From NCBI GenBank assembly GCA_021904315.1, contig CM038922.1, positions 5,183,347 to 5,247,346 on the forward strand: a stretch of 64,000 nt of DNA. The letters run 5' to 3'. The notes beneath the pieces were generated by a model that did not search any database, was not told the DNA's origin, and saw nothing but the letters and a program-made list of their open reading frames with translations. The translations under genes and the position numbers were made by a program. Each line of letters opens with the position of its first letter. Within the stretch, counting starts at the first letter, position 1. Shown piece after piece: positions 33,695 through 46,499 of the stretch. This DNA comes from Sphagnum magellanicum (Eukaryota; Streptophyta; Sphagnopsida; Sphagnales; Sphagnaceae).

Positions 33695-34155
33695 TGTCAT
33701 GGGCACAAGAACTATCAAAATGAACAATGAAAAGACAAACCAAACCTAAGTTGAAATATGAACACAGAACATAAAAATCAAAACAAATCACAAGAGTTTA
33801 TAAACAAAAGCATGAAGCGTGCAAATAAAAGTGCAAACAAATTTTTATTGTAATAAAATATGAAAATGTAAACACAAAAGAAACAAAACAAGGTTACAAA
33901 ACAAGATCATACCTCAAACTAATGTTGAACAAACTAAACATAATGAAGGGTTTTACTTTTATTTATACCCCTTTAAAACCATGTGAAAAAATTTCCATGA
34001 TGATTTTCATATGTCCATCAACCAAATAACTTTTTTGAAAACCTTTTTAATTTTAAATGAAGTATGAATTGATTAAAAATGAATTAATAATGAACTAAAA
34101 GTGAATTATAAATTAACTATAAATTATTTCTAAATAAATCTTATATATAAATTCA
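33695..34155 (-). repeat. LTR of the element A family, opposite strand
   Basis: Read on the minus strand it shows the same order as the element A 3' LTR: degenerate TTAATTAA words, AAAGGTTTTCAAAAAAGTT, a TATA box (TATAAATAAA, from 33967 down), GTTTGTTCAAC 33 bp later (33934-33924), and the end CCCATGACA at 33695. No internal retrotransposon coding follows, so it is a solo or truncated LTR. Its 5' limit is uncertain. Confidence 0.65.
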
Positions 34156-34400
34156 CTTGGTCTTCCCGTCTGTGACGTGATGTTCTGCTGCATAATCATT
34201 TTTTATGTTTCTGCTGCGGAATCGGCCATAGGGAAAAACATTTTCGTCTGGAACTGGCACCCTTGGGAAACCCGTTTGATTTCTACACAACTGTTCGTCC
34301 GTCCGTCCGTCCATTTGTGACAGGGCGTTCCGACCCGTTAACGGTCTCTGCGATGCCGATTCTACAACCCCCCAGAAATGAGCCGCAGAGACCGATTCTG
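34156..34400. other. GC-richer unique segment with (CGTC)n
   Basis: Includes the short microsatellite CGTCCGTCCGTCCGTCC at 34296-34312. No gene was recognised. Confidence 0.5.
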
Positions 34401-34780
34401 CTACGTATTTGCTTCTTTTTTTATCTTTTTTTTTTATTTGTTTTTTCGGACAAATTTAAGGCTACGTATTTGTTTCTTTTTTTATCTTTTTTTTTGGATT
34501 TGTTTTTTTGGATTTTTCTCCCCTTCTCTTAAATTAACAAAAATGAAGAAAAAAAATAAAAAATAAAAAATAAAAAATGGGCAAAAAAATCTAAGGCTAC
34601 GTATTTGCTTCTTTTTTTATCTTTTTTTTTTGGATTTGTTTTTTTGGATTTTTCTCCCCTTCTCTTAAATTAACAAAAATGAAGAAACAAAATAAAAAAT
34701 AAAAAATAAAAAATGGGCAAAAAAATCTAAGGCTATGTATTTGCTTCTTTTTTTATCTTTTTTTTTTGGATGACGTCTGG
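34401..34780. repeat. tandem repeat, unit about 136 bp
   Basis: Units begin CTACGTATTTG at 34401 (short), 34462 and 34597, with a partial copy CTATGTATTTG at 34733. The two full units (135 and 136 bp) are nearly identical and contain T-rich and AAATAAAA-rich parts plus CTCCCCTTCTCTTAAATTAA. High identity points to recent duplication. Confidence 0.92.
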
Positions 34781-36430
34781 CCAGCAGCTCCGGGGAGCAT
34801 TCACAATAACTGTGCAGGAGGAGAGGTTGCTTCCGATCTGAAGTAAGTAATGGCGAGGGGGGCACAGGTGCATTATGCACCGGGTTCACACTAGTTACAA
34901 CTTAACTATAAGTGAACAAGTTAACTATGAGTGCACTATGAACATGTGAATGTGAATCCATGTGAATGAACCCCATTCATGTGATCATTTTCAATGTTGG
35001 CATCCATAACAAAATAAATGTCTCCTCTAAATGTGAAGGCATTTTACACCTCCTCCTAGGTGACTCAACACTTAACAAATAGAAGTAAAAAAATGTTTGA
35101 CAATTCCTCATCAAACTCATGTTCCAATCCTATTTGTTCGAATCCCTCCTCGCCTACAACTAGCCCCAGTTTAGAATTATTAATTCGAAATAATCTTTTA
35201 AAAGCACTTGTGAAAGTCGAAAGCAACTCACCCCCAAAATCTTCCAATAGCAAATGAACTTCACATGACAAAAATCACTTATCGTATAAGGTTCACTACT
35301 TTGGCATCCTTTTTTGCCTACCCTACTTTGGTCATTCTCATAATGCTACCTTTGATTGGCATAAATGATTTCCAAACCATAAATAAATTATAGAGACAAC
35401 AGATTCATGACGAGGAGATTGTTGAGATAACAAAATTTACAATGATATGTGAAAAACCTTACTCACCAATCACCAAGTGCACTTAAAATAGTGAGACAAT
35501 GAGGAAAGTTTTGAACATGCCCAAAAAATTAAAGTGTCAAAAATTGTTGTTGTTGCTAGGATGCTTCTTCAATACTGAGATTTTCTACCACCTCAATTTG
35601 AAGATGGCACCACCAGTTTTTTTTGTTATTGGGCATGCATGGTCTAAGGTGTCTTCCCAACATAGAAGGTAGTTACATCATCCAGCATCACTCTGCAACC
35701 TACAAATGTTTAATTCCAGAATTGCGGCCGTGCTTTAAAGCGAGTTAACACTTAACATTCACTGAGTGAGGGCCATTCCCCATTCCTCAAAGGTTCAAGC
35801 TAGACCGAAATATGCCTCACTTACGCCCCTTATTTTGAGAATGCGCCAATCTGCTGAGGCATTACAACATTGCCTCCCCATTTGTAGTAGAGAAGGAGTC
35901 TGGTTCCGACTGGGTATTTGATAGAAACTTGGACGTAATAATATAACATGCAGCACAGAACCAGCAGCCTGACACAGACAGACAAGCCTGTGGCGATCGG
36001 AAACAGAGCCATCCTAATTTAAGAATCCTGGCATCCCAAAAACTCCAGGAAACTCCATATTTGGTGTTCAGCCGGGGAGCCGAAAAAGACAAACAAAACA
36101 GACGCTCTCACTATACCTACTTGTGGTGGAGCTTCAAGCTGATGGGTCATGGTACGGTAGCCCTGGCTCGGAGCACGCAAATTAGGTCAGAAAAGTAAGT
36201 TTGCCCATCATCACCAATGAGAATTCAACAAACAAATTACCCATTTACATAAATTTTTATTTTATTTTATTTTTGCGTTACAGTGGAAGCAAATAGAGGG
36301 ACTGGAGGAGGGAAAAACCCCATGTAGGTAACTGTCTTGTCTGTCATTTACAGTGAGAATGCGGCTAGGTTCAAATGGGATCTGATTGGTTGGATGGTCC
36401 TCATTGGTGGTCTGCTCCCAGCACTTGCGC
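34781..36430. other. no recognisable gene
   Basis: Mixed AT-rich sequence. Only short, unconvincing ORFs were found. Confidence 0.5.
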
Positions 36431-36759
36431 GTGAGTGAGCAGAAGACACTGGACTCTGTGTTTGTGTGTGAGTGGAGCACCGGAAAACAAGACGGGCAGT
36501 GACCGCTACGAGAGGAAAGGACGGCGGGGGAAGGAAAGAAGAAGAAGCACGGCGGAGAAGAGGCTGACGAGAAGGGGGCCGGGTGGGGATGACAGCCGTG
36601 AGGAAGGATTCATTGTCGAGCAAGCGAGTGAGGGAGGCGGAAGCGAGAAAGGGCTATTGTGTGAGGAGGTGGGCGTGGTGATCACGGTCTGTTTTGACTA
36701 CGCAACAAGAGGTTGGGGAGGAGGGCATCACTGTGCGGTGTGCTTCGTCAGTCACGGAG
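36431..36759 (+). promoter_or_regulatory. GC-rich leader or promoter of the 36760 gene
   Basis: Purine- and CpG-rich stretch immediately upstream of the start codon, unlike the AT-rich surroundings. It probably holds the 5' untranslated region. An in-frame ATG at 36694 could add 22 residues. Confidence 0.5.
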
Positions 36760-38932
36760 ATGCCGAAGAAGAGGAAGTCTGAGTATTCGGGACTTGATGA
36801 GGTCGAAAAGACGCTCCATACATCATTTTGTACGGCGGCTAACTCCATCTCGCACCTCTACACGCAGGCGCAGCAGCAGCAGAAGCAATCTTTCCATGCA
36901 GGGGAACGCCATGCTGTGGTTAGTGAAGGAGCAAATTCAAAGCCCCGGGAATGTTTTCGTTTTGAGGGGGGGATCCTAGGGTCGTAAAGTCGTGGCGTGG
37001 CGGTTTGAGTCCTGTCTGATGGTTTGGAATTCTTTTTAGGGGTTGCTTTTAGAACTCAGGGGTAGATGTGAACCATTACCTTCCAATTTTGTGCAGAATG
37101 TAGGTTGAAGCATAACCCTAATTCTGTCCCCCGGGGAGATAGTTACTGGGCTTCAATGGATCTGTCGAAGGGGCTGTTTTGCTTTCATTCAATCGTGTGC
37201 CCTTAATTGATTCTGGTAGGGGTGGGATTTAAGGATGTAACAATTGCGAAAATCCTTCCAATTCTTTGCAGAATGCAGCCTGGGCAGTAGGCAGTTGCAA
37301 TCCTAATTTTTGCATCTGCTTGTCTGAATCTGTTGAAAGTCTGCATTGAAAAAAACACAAGTGAGGATCACTGTGGTAGGGAGGGAGAGGTGGAGAATGT
37401 CTGAGAAAAGTCTGCATCTTGGAGAGGTATGTTTAGTGCTAGGGTTTTGGCACATTTGCAACCACAAATGGGTCTGGTGTGCCAGGATGTTCTGCTAGAT
37501 TTTGATTTCTGATGGGAGTGGCCATGCAGGGTTCACACAAATTGTGAAACTGTTGTTCACAACCAAACCATGTTGGTGTTGGTATAAATTCAGCTGTATG
37601 TTTGCTTACATTACTGTGACACATAGTTCTTTTTGGCTGTGATAGAGGTCAAAATTCTGGTTTGTGAATGGTAGTATCTCTCGTCAATTATGTGTGGAGG
37701 ATGCACTTGCAGCCCAAGTGATCAAGATATGCAGTACTTTATTCCTGCAGTGGAACAATCTTGGATGTAACCTACTGCTCAGGGTTTAGGATGTGGATCT
37801 GAGTGCATTGTGCAGGTCACACTGCTGCCTTGGGACTGGATGTGATTTGGTTATCTGGCCATGAATATCATGCAAATCAAAATTGGCAGCTACACCCACA
37901 TTTCTTCAGGGTGCTTTTTATAATGCAATTGTATGGAGTCAAATTGCAATGCTGCTGTATATCTAGATCTTAATTGACAGAAGGCAACTGCACCTTTGTT
38001 GACATCTGTGCTGGTTTTACACAATTCTCAGCATAGTTCAACCACAGTTTGGTAATACATGATGACTAACAATGCAGAGAACCCTTCAGAAAATTTTATG
38101 GAGCCCTCTTCCAGGGTTTGGCTTTTGTGGTCTGATGAGTGCTATTATGATTTGTAACAGGAGAAACTTTACTTCTGGTTACTGAGAGAGCACCAAGCTG
38201 GGTCCAACATATCAGTAGGGCAGATTCTGGGCTACCTTCAGGTGCATCTTCAAGGCCTAAGTGCTGATTTTGTGACCTTTGGTACTTGCAGCTGGGACTG
38301 TTGAGGTCTATGTTCAGCTGCTTTTTGAGACCCTGGTTGGAACCACCAAGCATGTCACAAGTATTATTTGCTTTCTGATAGTCAAGGGTACTGATAAACT
38401 GCTCATCCTTGCTGAATTTATGGCCAGTGCATATTGGTATTGGATCTTGCAGAATGAACTTGAGGGGGTGAGTGGAGATGACACAGCAATGTCGCCAGGA
38501 CCTCAATCAGCACAACAGCAGCAGCAAGCTGTGGCCATTGCAGCAGGGTCTGTGGGAACTTCCAGGCCAGGTCAAATAGAGACACCAGCAGCACCTCTGG
38601 ATCAAAGTAAAAATTCTGTTTTCACTGGTACTCTCACTAGTCCCATTAGGCAGGACTTGCCTGCCTTCAGTATGACTCCATCTGGGTATGGACTGACAAA
38701 TAATAGTGGCCACCCAGGCAGGAGGACTGGTGTGGGCTTGGAGCAGCATGCAAATCTGGGTTGGGAGGAGGACCAAGGTGTTGCACCGTATCATGATGCA
38801 TCTGCCACTGCAGGGTTGGGTTTTCATCCAACTCAGCAGCAGCAGCAAGGCGGAGATGGCCACTCATTTGGTGCGAATGACGCAAGTATGGACATGCATG
38901 GAGGTGGTGTTGGGGATGGCTACTTCCATTGA
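36760..38932 (+). CDS. conserved plant protein of unknown function, three exons
   Basis: Exon 1 36760-36918 (53 codons), exon 2 38161-38241 (27 codons), exon 3 38453-38932 (159 codons plus stop); all junctions are phase 0 with GT...AG borders (GCTGTG|GTTAGT, TAACAG|GAG, CTTCAG|GTGCAT, TTGCAG|AAT). Predicted length is 239 aa. It starts MPKKRKSEYSG, then a helical domain TSFCTAANSISHLYTQAQQQ and AGERHAV, continued by EKLYFWLLREHQAGSNISVG and QILGYLQ-NELEG. A Gln/Gly-rich tail carries SVFTGTLTSPIR and ends NDASMDMHGGGVGDGYFH. This pattern matches a plant-specific family whose members I recall as sometimes auto-labelled holocarboxylase synthetase, but no biotin-ligase domain is present. A nuclear role is suggested by the KKRK start. 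A partial copy lies at 14680-15468. Confidence 0.82.
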
Positions 38933-41359
38933 CATTAGTTTGGAGGAGCAACGGACATCAAAGGATGGCACCTTTTGCTACTTTTACCTTCATGTATGGG
39001 CACCCACTGAAACATGGTCTCAGCTTGACAAAGGCCCATTTGTAAAGTAGTCTTTGTTGAACTAGCCACCTGTGGTGTGCTGGTAGTTTGCACTGATTTG
39101 AAGAAATGTCAGCATGGTACACTTTTTTCATATCAGGGAGTCAGGCATAAACTTAGCTGACAAAAAAAGATTGTCAGTCTTGGGAGCCAATACCTACAGA
39201 TTTGGACTAGGAAAAGCAAGAACACCGCCCAGATGACAACACAGCATTCAGGCGATTTTGAAACTCATGGAGTTTTCGAAACACACTTGAACTGCTAATT
39301 GAATGTCATAAAGGCTCGACAAATAAGTGTCCATCTGAAGGGTTGGAAACATGAATTGTCGCAGTGCTTGATGCCCTCTCTTCTTCTCTTGCAACTTGTG
39401 AAGGAAGAGAGGAATGGGGCTTAAACATTGCCAAAAAGCAATTGGATACATGCCAAAAAGCCCTCATCACACCCTTGATATATTTAAAGTACATTTCTGG
39501 CGGCAACAACTCTTATGCTTTGACCTGCTCTGTAGTGTATGCAAGTTCTATTCTAATACATGGTGTCAAAAGATACCACCACTTCCATACACACCTCTTC
39601 CTGGTCATATTCTCCTAGCGAATTCCGGAAGCATTTAACATGTTGATTCAGACAAATAATAATGGATGTGCAGAGCATTGTGCAGCCAATTATAAAAACA
39701 ATGCTCCAAATCATCAGAATTCAAAAATTAATCTGTTGCCCAATAACGATCTTAATGATATGCTTCATCAATGTTTAGAGGCATATGTTTGGACGTAGAA
39801 TGATATGTTTTCTGTGCTTTACTTTCACGAAAGAAATGTCTGAAGTGGCCTCTAGAGCTGTTAGGGTAAGCACTCCCATCACCATACAGACAGTTCAGAT
39901 CATGACTGGTTAACATATCCCAGCCAGTAACCATACAATTAGAACAAAACCTAACGCCCAGTTTTAAAAACCTGTGATTGGGTTCTTCAAACTTTCCATT
40001 CAAAGATGGAATTTGATTTGTTCGGTCATGGGCTTCGTAACTTACATGTGCCAAAATATGTAAGAGGTTCATTTGTCTCTTTGTGTTTGGCAGTGGGTGA
40101 TGTCTGTGGGCCAGCACCCACCAGCGCACCAGTTGAGAATTCTGTCCGCTGGATGGGGTGGGATTTCTCATCTACTGGTTGAATATGTGTTGACTTCTGT
40201 TGACCTTTTTGGCGCTGACCTTTTCTTTGGTTCTTTTTTTCCCAATTTTGAGATCAACTGCCCAGCTACATACTACCTGCCTTCTTGGCCCTACCTACCA
40301 ACTAAGAACCAACTCCCCCGTCCCTCTCACCTACCTACCTACTGGATTCACACTCACTTTTCCACCTAAACTTGTCACGTCATTCTTACCTACTTTCTCT
40401 CCCTCCCTCCTACCTACTTACCCAACACCTACATAGTGTCAATTAGAACCAATGAAAAATAATTTAAATGCAAGTATTGCATTCAATCGGCTAGCAATAA
40501 ATTAGACATATTTAGGTCTCATGTGAGAGTATTGCACTTGCAGGCTCTTCTTACCATCAATGTCCTCATGAACCTCCACTTTGCACCATTTATTGCATAT
40601 TGTACACAACATAATTAAATAATTCAATGCCTTGGGTTAAGAGAAAAAGATGATTATATTTTATACCATGAAATGGATCAAAGACGGATTTAGGGTTAGG
40701 TGGATGTTCCAAACTTTTATGACTTTTGCAAAACCATCCTTTTCAATATTAATAAAATTCAAGGTTAGGTTAATTTAGGACAAAAGAATCATGAACCACA
40801 TATTGAGCAAATGAAACTCATTTTTTCTCTTTTGCAAGGGAGTGGAGACATCTTCCAAGTTGGAAAGATTCAAATTATAAGATAAGAGATAAATATTTTG
40901 CTTCACTTGTTAAAATTCTTAATTTCTTGAACTTTGATTTCTAGTCCATAATTAGTTCATGTAAAATTATTCTTATATAGTTTTGCCAAGGTTATGTGTA
41001 AGGTTTTGTAGTTAGGGTTTAAGCTCTTTTGAAAGTGGTACATGTTTAGGGTTTAGTCTATAACAATACTTAAGGTTTTTCATTTTATTTGGATTTATGA
41101 TTTAATTTAAGGTTGGAAAGCCTTGCAAGGAGAATTCCATCACTTTGGAGCATCAAAACAAAAGTATGTTTTTTTTTCCTCCCTTTCATTTCATTCATTC
41201 ATGTGTAGTTTCAATTTAATTACAATTCAATTAGTTTCATGTATTGGATCAGCATATGAATATAACATACATTTTCTTGATTATTGGAAAAGTTTATTAA
41301 ATCAGCAAATGTTTGATTTTAGTTCAAGAATCTACATGTAGTTATTAATCCTAAATATA
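38933..41359. other. 3' flank; no recognisable gene
   Basis: Contains the likely 3' untranslated region of the gene at 36760-38932. A minus-strand ORF of 139 codons at 39752-40171 has no family I recognise and is probably chance. A pyrimidine-rich CCTACCTACCTAC microsatellite lies around 40320-40430. Confidence 0.5.
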
Positions 41360-41690
41360 GGTATTGCAAGGTTTGGTCCTAGGTCTAATATGTGTTTTAA
41401 TTTGAAATGCAGGTATTGCGTTTGGTTGAATCCCATGTCTAATGTGTGTTTTAATCTGAAATGTAAGTATTGCAAGGTTGGGTCCCATGTGTAGTGTGTG
41501 TTTTAGTTTTGGAATGCAAGTATTGCAAGGTTGGGTCCCAAATCTAGTGTGTGTTTAAGTTTGGTATGTGGGTATTGTAAGGTTGGGTTCCATGTCCAAT
41601 GTGGATTTAAACAATTAGCATGTAGATATTGCAAGTGGAACATTCATATTCTTAGTGTTGTTATTAGTTTGGCATGTAACTATTGCCAAC
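41360..41690. repeat. minisatellite, six units of about 53 bp
   Basis: Units opening GGTATTGCAAGGTTGGGTCC with ATGT-TAATGTGTGTTT begin near 41360, 41412, 41466, 41519, 41571 and 41624. Divergence between units is moderate. Confidence 0.88.
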
Positions 41691-41819
41691 GTAAATTCCA
41701 TGCATAATGTTTTGATTATGTGGGTATATATTGACTAGTTGTTTATTCTAATAGTAATCATGGTTTAATGAAGAAAAGGAATATTGTGCATGTTTGAACA
41801 CAAGTTTATAGGTGTGGGC

Positions 41820-43370
41820 CAAATTCCCAAATCACAATCAATTCAAGTTCAAAGCCCAATAAAATTCCCTTTTCCAAATGTGGATTTGGTGTGGACTCAA
41901 TGGGTGAAGCATGGGGACACAAATAAAGTATCAATCAAGATTGTGTACATAGCACATGCACGTGTCTGTGAGTTTTTGGAAAGCAAGCAAGGTGATGTGG
42001 AAACCAAGTGGAATGGAACACACACAAAAACATGCCCTTAAAAAAGGATATAAAGACCTCATCAATAAAGAACCACCTCCGCCATACTTGGTATAGTGTG
42101 ATGTTCCATGCATTTTCTTTTTTTGTTTCAATTGTCCTTCACAGACACATATGATCATTACCATAGGTATGTTTTTGTAGGTATGATTGTGCCTATGGTC
42201 CTAATGATCATCACAATCACCAAAACCATGCAAGATTAATCAAATGAAAATGTTTGGCCACCTTTTCAATCAAGCAATTTTACACATGGCCCGATGTGGT
42301 GGAACTATGTTTTCACCATCAAACACACACCTAAACGAATAGTGAACTAGCACATGGCCAACAAGATCTTAAGTCATCAACTTGCATGTCACAATATGCA
42401 CCTTGAATTTCACAATCTTTGAAAGATCGCATTTGGACTCAATTGAATTTAAGGCACACCTCCAAAAAAATTCATGACAAACACAAAACAATTTGGTGTG
42501 AATGCCAATAAAGCCACAATGAAGGATGACTTCATCTGACAACAAGACATTGCATATTTGGATTAAAAACATAAAAGAAGAAATTAGTGGTTGCACAAAA
42601 ACCCAACCATTTTAGTTCGGTCTTGGGCTTTGCATTATTCTTAGCACGTATTTTATTTTCAAGAAGCTAACGAAATTAATGGAATTCAAGTCCTATTCAT
42701 TCTAAACATCCAACTATTAATGCAATGTCAATCCATGTTTGCATATGTCCATAATGGAACAATTTCCATGGATGCTACATTTAGCACAAATGATTGTGAA
42801 ATATCATTTTTTCACCTTGATGGGCTTTGATGTTCAATACACTAGAGTGGTTTTAGCATGGATCATTAAAAGTCAACAAGTTGTGAATGATTTGATTGAA
42901 TGGCTCCAACTTTTGAAAGCAAATATTTTGTCAATTGTGCCTAATTGGAGACCAAGTTGTTTCATTATTGATGATGCCCCTCAAGAGTTATAGGCATTAC
43001 ATTGAATATGAATCCTACATTACCTCACTCTTCATAATTGTGTTCAATGAAGATCAAAAGTTTTCCTTGTTTAAGTTTTCCTTGTTTTAAGAATTTTCAT
43101 TCCTATGAAGCTTACAATGTATTTACATATTTAGCTAATGTTAAATGTTGACCTACAATTTGTGTATGAATGCTTAGGATTTTTTGGGTTACAAATAACA
43201 TCCCTATCTTCCCTTATGCGTGGCATGTATTAAAGGCATGGCATTTACATGTAATGGAGAAGATCAAAGATGTTGAAGTCCAACGAATAACCTTTCATGA
43301 CCTACATGATGTGATGTATATGTCCATTGAGCCCAAGGAAAACATTGAGACTTTCAAGAAATGAGGAAAG
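41820..43370 (+). pseudogene. MULE-type transposase pseudogene
   Basis: An N-terminal tract reads PFPNVDLVWTQWVKHGDTNK and VSIKIVYIAHARVCEFLE. After a decayed middle comes the MULE transposase domain: MDATFSTND (42769; first catalytic D), KYHFFTLMGFDVQYTRVVLA, WIIKSQQVVNDLIEWLQLLK and SCFIIDDAPQEL (second D). Finally WVTNNIPIFPYAWHVLKAWH contains the C/W-H motif of the last catalytic block. Stops and frameshifts separate the parts. Terminal inverted repeats were not found. Confidence 0.82.
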
Positions 43371-45057
43371 ATGAAAGTCATAGAAAGTTTTGAACATCAT
43401 AGTCTTGGTGACTTTTGGACACATTACTTTTGCACCTATTATTACCAATTTGATATGTGTTCATTTTCAATTTTAGTCTTTCAAAACAAGTTTGTTTGAT
43501 CATAATTTTACATCTCCTTAAATGAGTATGATCATGTTTTATCAACTAGAACATCGATCTAATTAATATTACATTGTGCATGCATTATGTTTAGAGTTGT
43601 GGATGATTGGCCTTCAACACATGTCACATTCCAACCAAAATACACTAGTGAACATTGAATCTTACCATGGCGCCTTAAGGCATTGGTTTTCACTTTAAAC
43701 AAAAAGTCTTAGAGGGGAAATTGTGTAGGCTAGGAACTTGCATGATGATGTAAAAAAAGTTTGGATGACATCTTTTTATATTCAAGAAATTTGTTGTTTT
43801 TTTCATAAGTTAGTCCCAAGTGACATTGTTCAAACCTACCATCACCTTTTAATTTTAAGTGGGCATGGCTTTCATGTGACATTATGAGCAATTTAACAAA
43901 CTCAAGACTTTGGACCCATCATGGTTACTCTTCCATGAAAACACACAGCAAACACCCTTCAACTTTGAAATATAGTTTGATTCAAAACATTCAAAATCAC
44001 ATTTAAAAAATAAATAAAAATAAAGCCATGGTTAGAAACAATTACCTTGAACTAAACAAGGTGATGTTGGTTCACTTCGTAAATAAAACATTGGAATGAG
44101 CTTTGTCAGAAAGAACATAAAAGTAGGGTTGAAAACTAAATGGATCTAAGAATCAAACCTTAAAACCATAGATAACAAAACAACCAAGTGAAGTTTTCAT
44201 AAATGCCAAGGCAATGGGGAATGAAGATGTTTATTTTAAAGATGAAAATGGAGACATTTAAGAAAGGACTGAAGCCTTTGTAATTAATGAACTATAGTGC
44301 ATAAAAAACTATCCATGATGTAGCATTTTTTTTAAATGAAAAACATGAAAGCTAGTGCCCTCTTTCATCACAACAACAATATTACAAGGAATGCTTGTCA
44401 ACCCCACTCCATACACACCTTCACACTATGCAATTAAACTAATAGTTCATGTTTACTTTGGATAGTTGATATTCTCAAAAAAACATTTAACATGTTACAA
44501 GTTTGGATATGATGTTCAAACATTTGCCAATTTGTTGTCATTCCCACACTTGTTGGCAAGGAAAAGTAGGGGCAATCCCTACACTCACATAGGTTGACTC
44601 TATTCCAATATGATGATGGGCAATATCAATGTCCAAATAGACACATCATATCTCAATGGACATTTGGATGTTGTGACCACCTTGATGACATCCCAATGCA
44701 AAAAGTACAAACCCACAAAAGAATGATTTTCACATCATTTTGATTACCAAATCATGATATGAGAAGTTTGTGATGTAACAACCAACAATGGGAAGAGTTT
44801 GTTAACATTGTGGTTTGCTACCATAATTAAGGATTATAATGAAAGGTTCCATGGAGGATTTTTCAAGTAAGGATTTAAGTTCATTCAATGATATATTGAT
44901 GTATAAATGTTAGCTCCACCTCTATTGCACAAAGATAAGCATGGTAGAAAATGAACACTGTAAGGCATGCATTCACACATTTCTAAGAACTTGTTTAAGC
45001 AATTCAAAATTTAGAAGGGGATGAAGGGGGGGAGTTGATAACTTAAACAATAGCAAA
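43371..45057. other. no recognisable gene
   Basis: AT-rich. Part may belong to the MULE element's 3' region. No ORF worth naming. Confidence 0.5.
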
Positions 45058-45760
45058 ATGACATATGTCAACATGGTGAATAAATATCAAAGTTCAAGAA
45101 GATTAGAAAATGACAACAAACATGAACATGGTGAACACCTTGTGAGTAAAAAAACCCAAAAAAAGACAATGAACATGGACACTATGACCACCTATCTAGT
45201 AGTAGAAAAAAAAAAAGATGATAACAAGCATGAACACAACGAACACCTAATGAGTGACATAAGAAAACCAAGAAATGACGACAAACATGAGTTGTATGAA
45301 TATGGTGAGCACTTCATGTGGACAACACAAGACCAAAAGACAATGATGAGCATTAACATAATGAAACATGTGTCAAAATAACACCATGAGAAAATAACAA
45401 TGAACACCTATGAAAACCACCACCACAAGCAAACAACAATGAACATGAACATATTGAAAACCTAGAATAACCACCAAACTAGAAGATGTTGACAAGCATA
45501 AGCATGGTGAACACCTAATGAGCAACACAAGACTAGAAGATGACGATGAAAATGAGTAATATAATGAACACATGGTATGAGAAACACAAGACTAAAATAC
45601 AATAATAAATATTAGCATAATGAACATTTGTAAGAACACCACCATAAGAAAACAATTATCAACATGATAAACACCTAACAAGCAACACAAGAAAATCAAA
45701 AGATGATGATGTGCATGAATACAATGAACATTTGGTGCAAGTGACAAAATCACACGGAAA
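45058..45760. repeat. degenerate minisatellite rich in GATGACAACAAGCATGAACA
   Basis: A unit of about 50-55 bp recurs with heavy divergence: AACAAGCATGAACA, GGTGAACACCTAATGAG, AACACAAGA, CAAAAGA. An ORF of 107 codons at 45058-45381 is only a translation of the repeat (KHEHGEHL, KHEHNEHL). Confidence 0.65.
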
Positions 45761-46248
45761 CAACCAAAAGCACAATGACAAGGATGTACTTGAGCTCAAA
45801 AATAGGCATGCAATTAGTTAATTGTGAACACCATTACCATTGAGCTTTTGCCATTTGAGATGTTACAAAGGACAACAAACAAGTGTGATGTGAAAGGAAA
45901 GTTTTGCCTCTCCTCCCCCCTTCATGGCACAATGGAATTCACTAGATGTGAATTAGGGTTTGAATCACTTACCCTAGATTAACACATTTTGATTTTTTGG
46001 ACTTCTGACTTATGACCAAATGGGCATTCTTTGTTTTCTTAAAGACAAATTGTTTGTAGGAAATGAAAGGTTGAAAGCCAATTGTGCCATTTTTAAAAAA
46101 ATGCATACTAGCATGAGAATATGGCCATATTGTTTACTTATATAAGTTTAGGTGAATTTAGTTCACTTAATTACAAATTTTCTTTAAATATTTTTATTTG
46201 GGTTGTGGAAACCCAAGCAAGAGGGTAAAGGAATGGGGTTTCTTTAGT

Positions 46249-46250
<2 letters not shown>

Positions 46251-46288
<38 letters not shown>
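46251..46288. repeat. homopolymer of 38 G
   Basis: An uninterrupted run of 38 G, followed by CGG. It may form G-quadruplexes, or the length may be an assembly error. Confidence 0.95.
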
Positions 46289-46499
46289 CGGAAGAGATTA
46301 TGAAGCATTGGGTACACCGTATTGGACTAATGGGTGAACTTTTGCACAAGGTGAGATGGTTACAAAATATCAAAAGGGCCGTACTCGAAGCAATTTCAAA
46401 TTACACCTTGTAATATTTTTGTTTGGTTTATGGTTTAACCTTAAGACATATCTTTAAATGTATTCATTTCATCATACGAATATAATGGAAAAGTGCCTA

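Noticed and set aside
36435..36782. 115-codon Arg/Gly-rich ORF overlapping the start of the 36760 gene
   Set aside because: Out of frame with the conserved protein and composed of purine-rich leader sequence; best explained as the 5' untranslated region.
39752..40171. 139-codon minus-strand ORF with a CSNC motif
   Set aside because: No recognisable domain, no promoter or splice signals, and composition like its surroundings. Length alone is within chance for this window.
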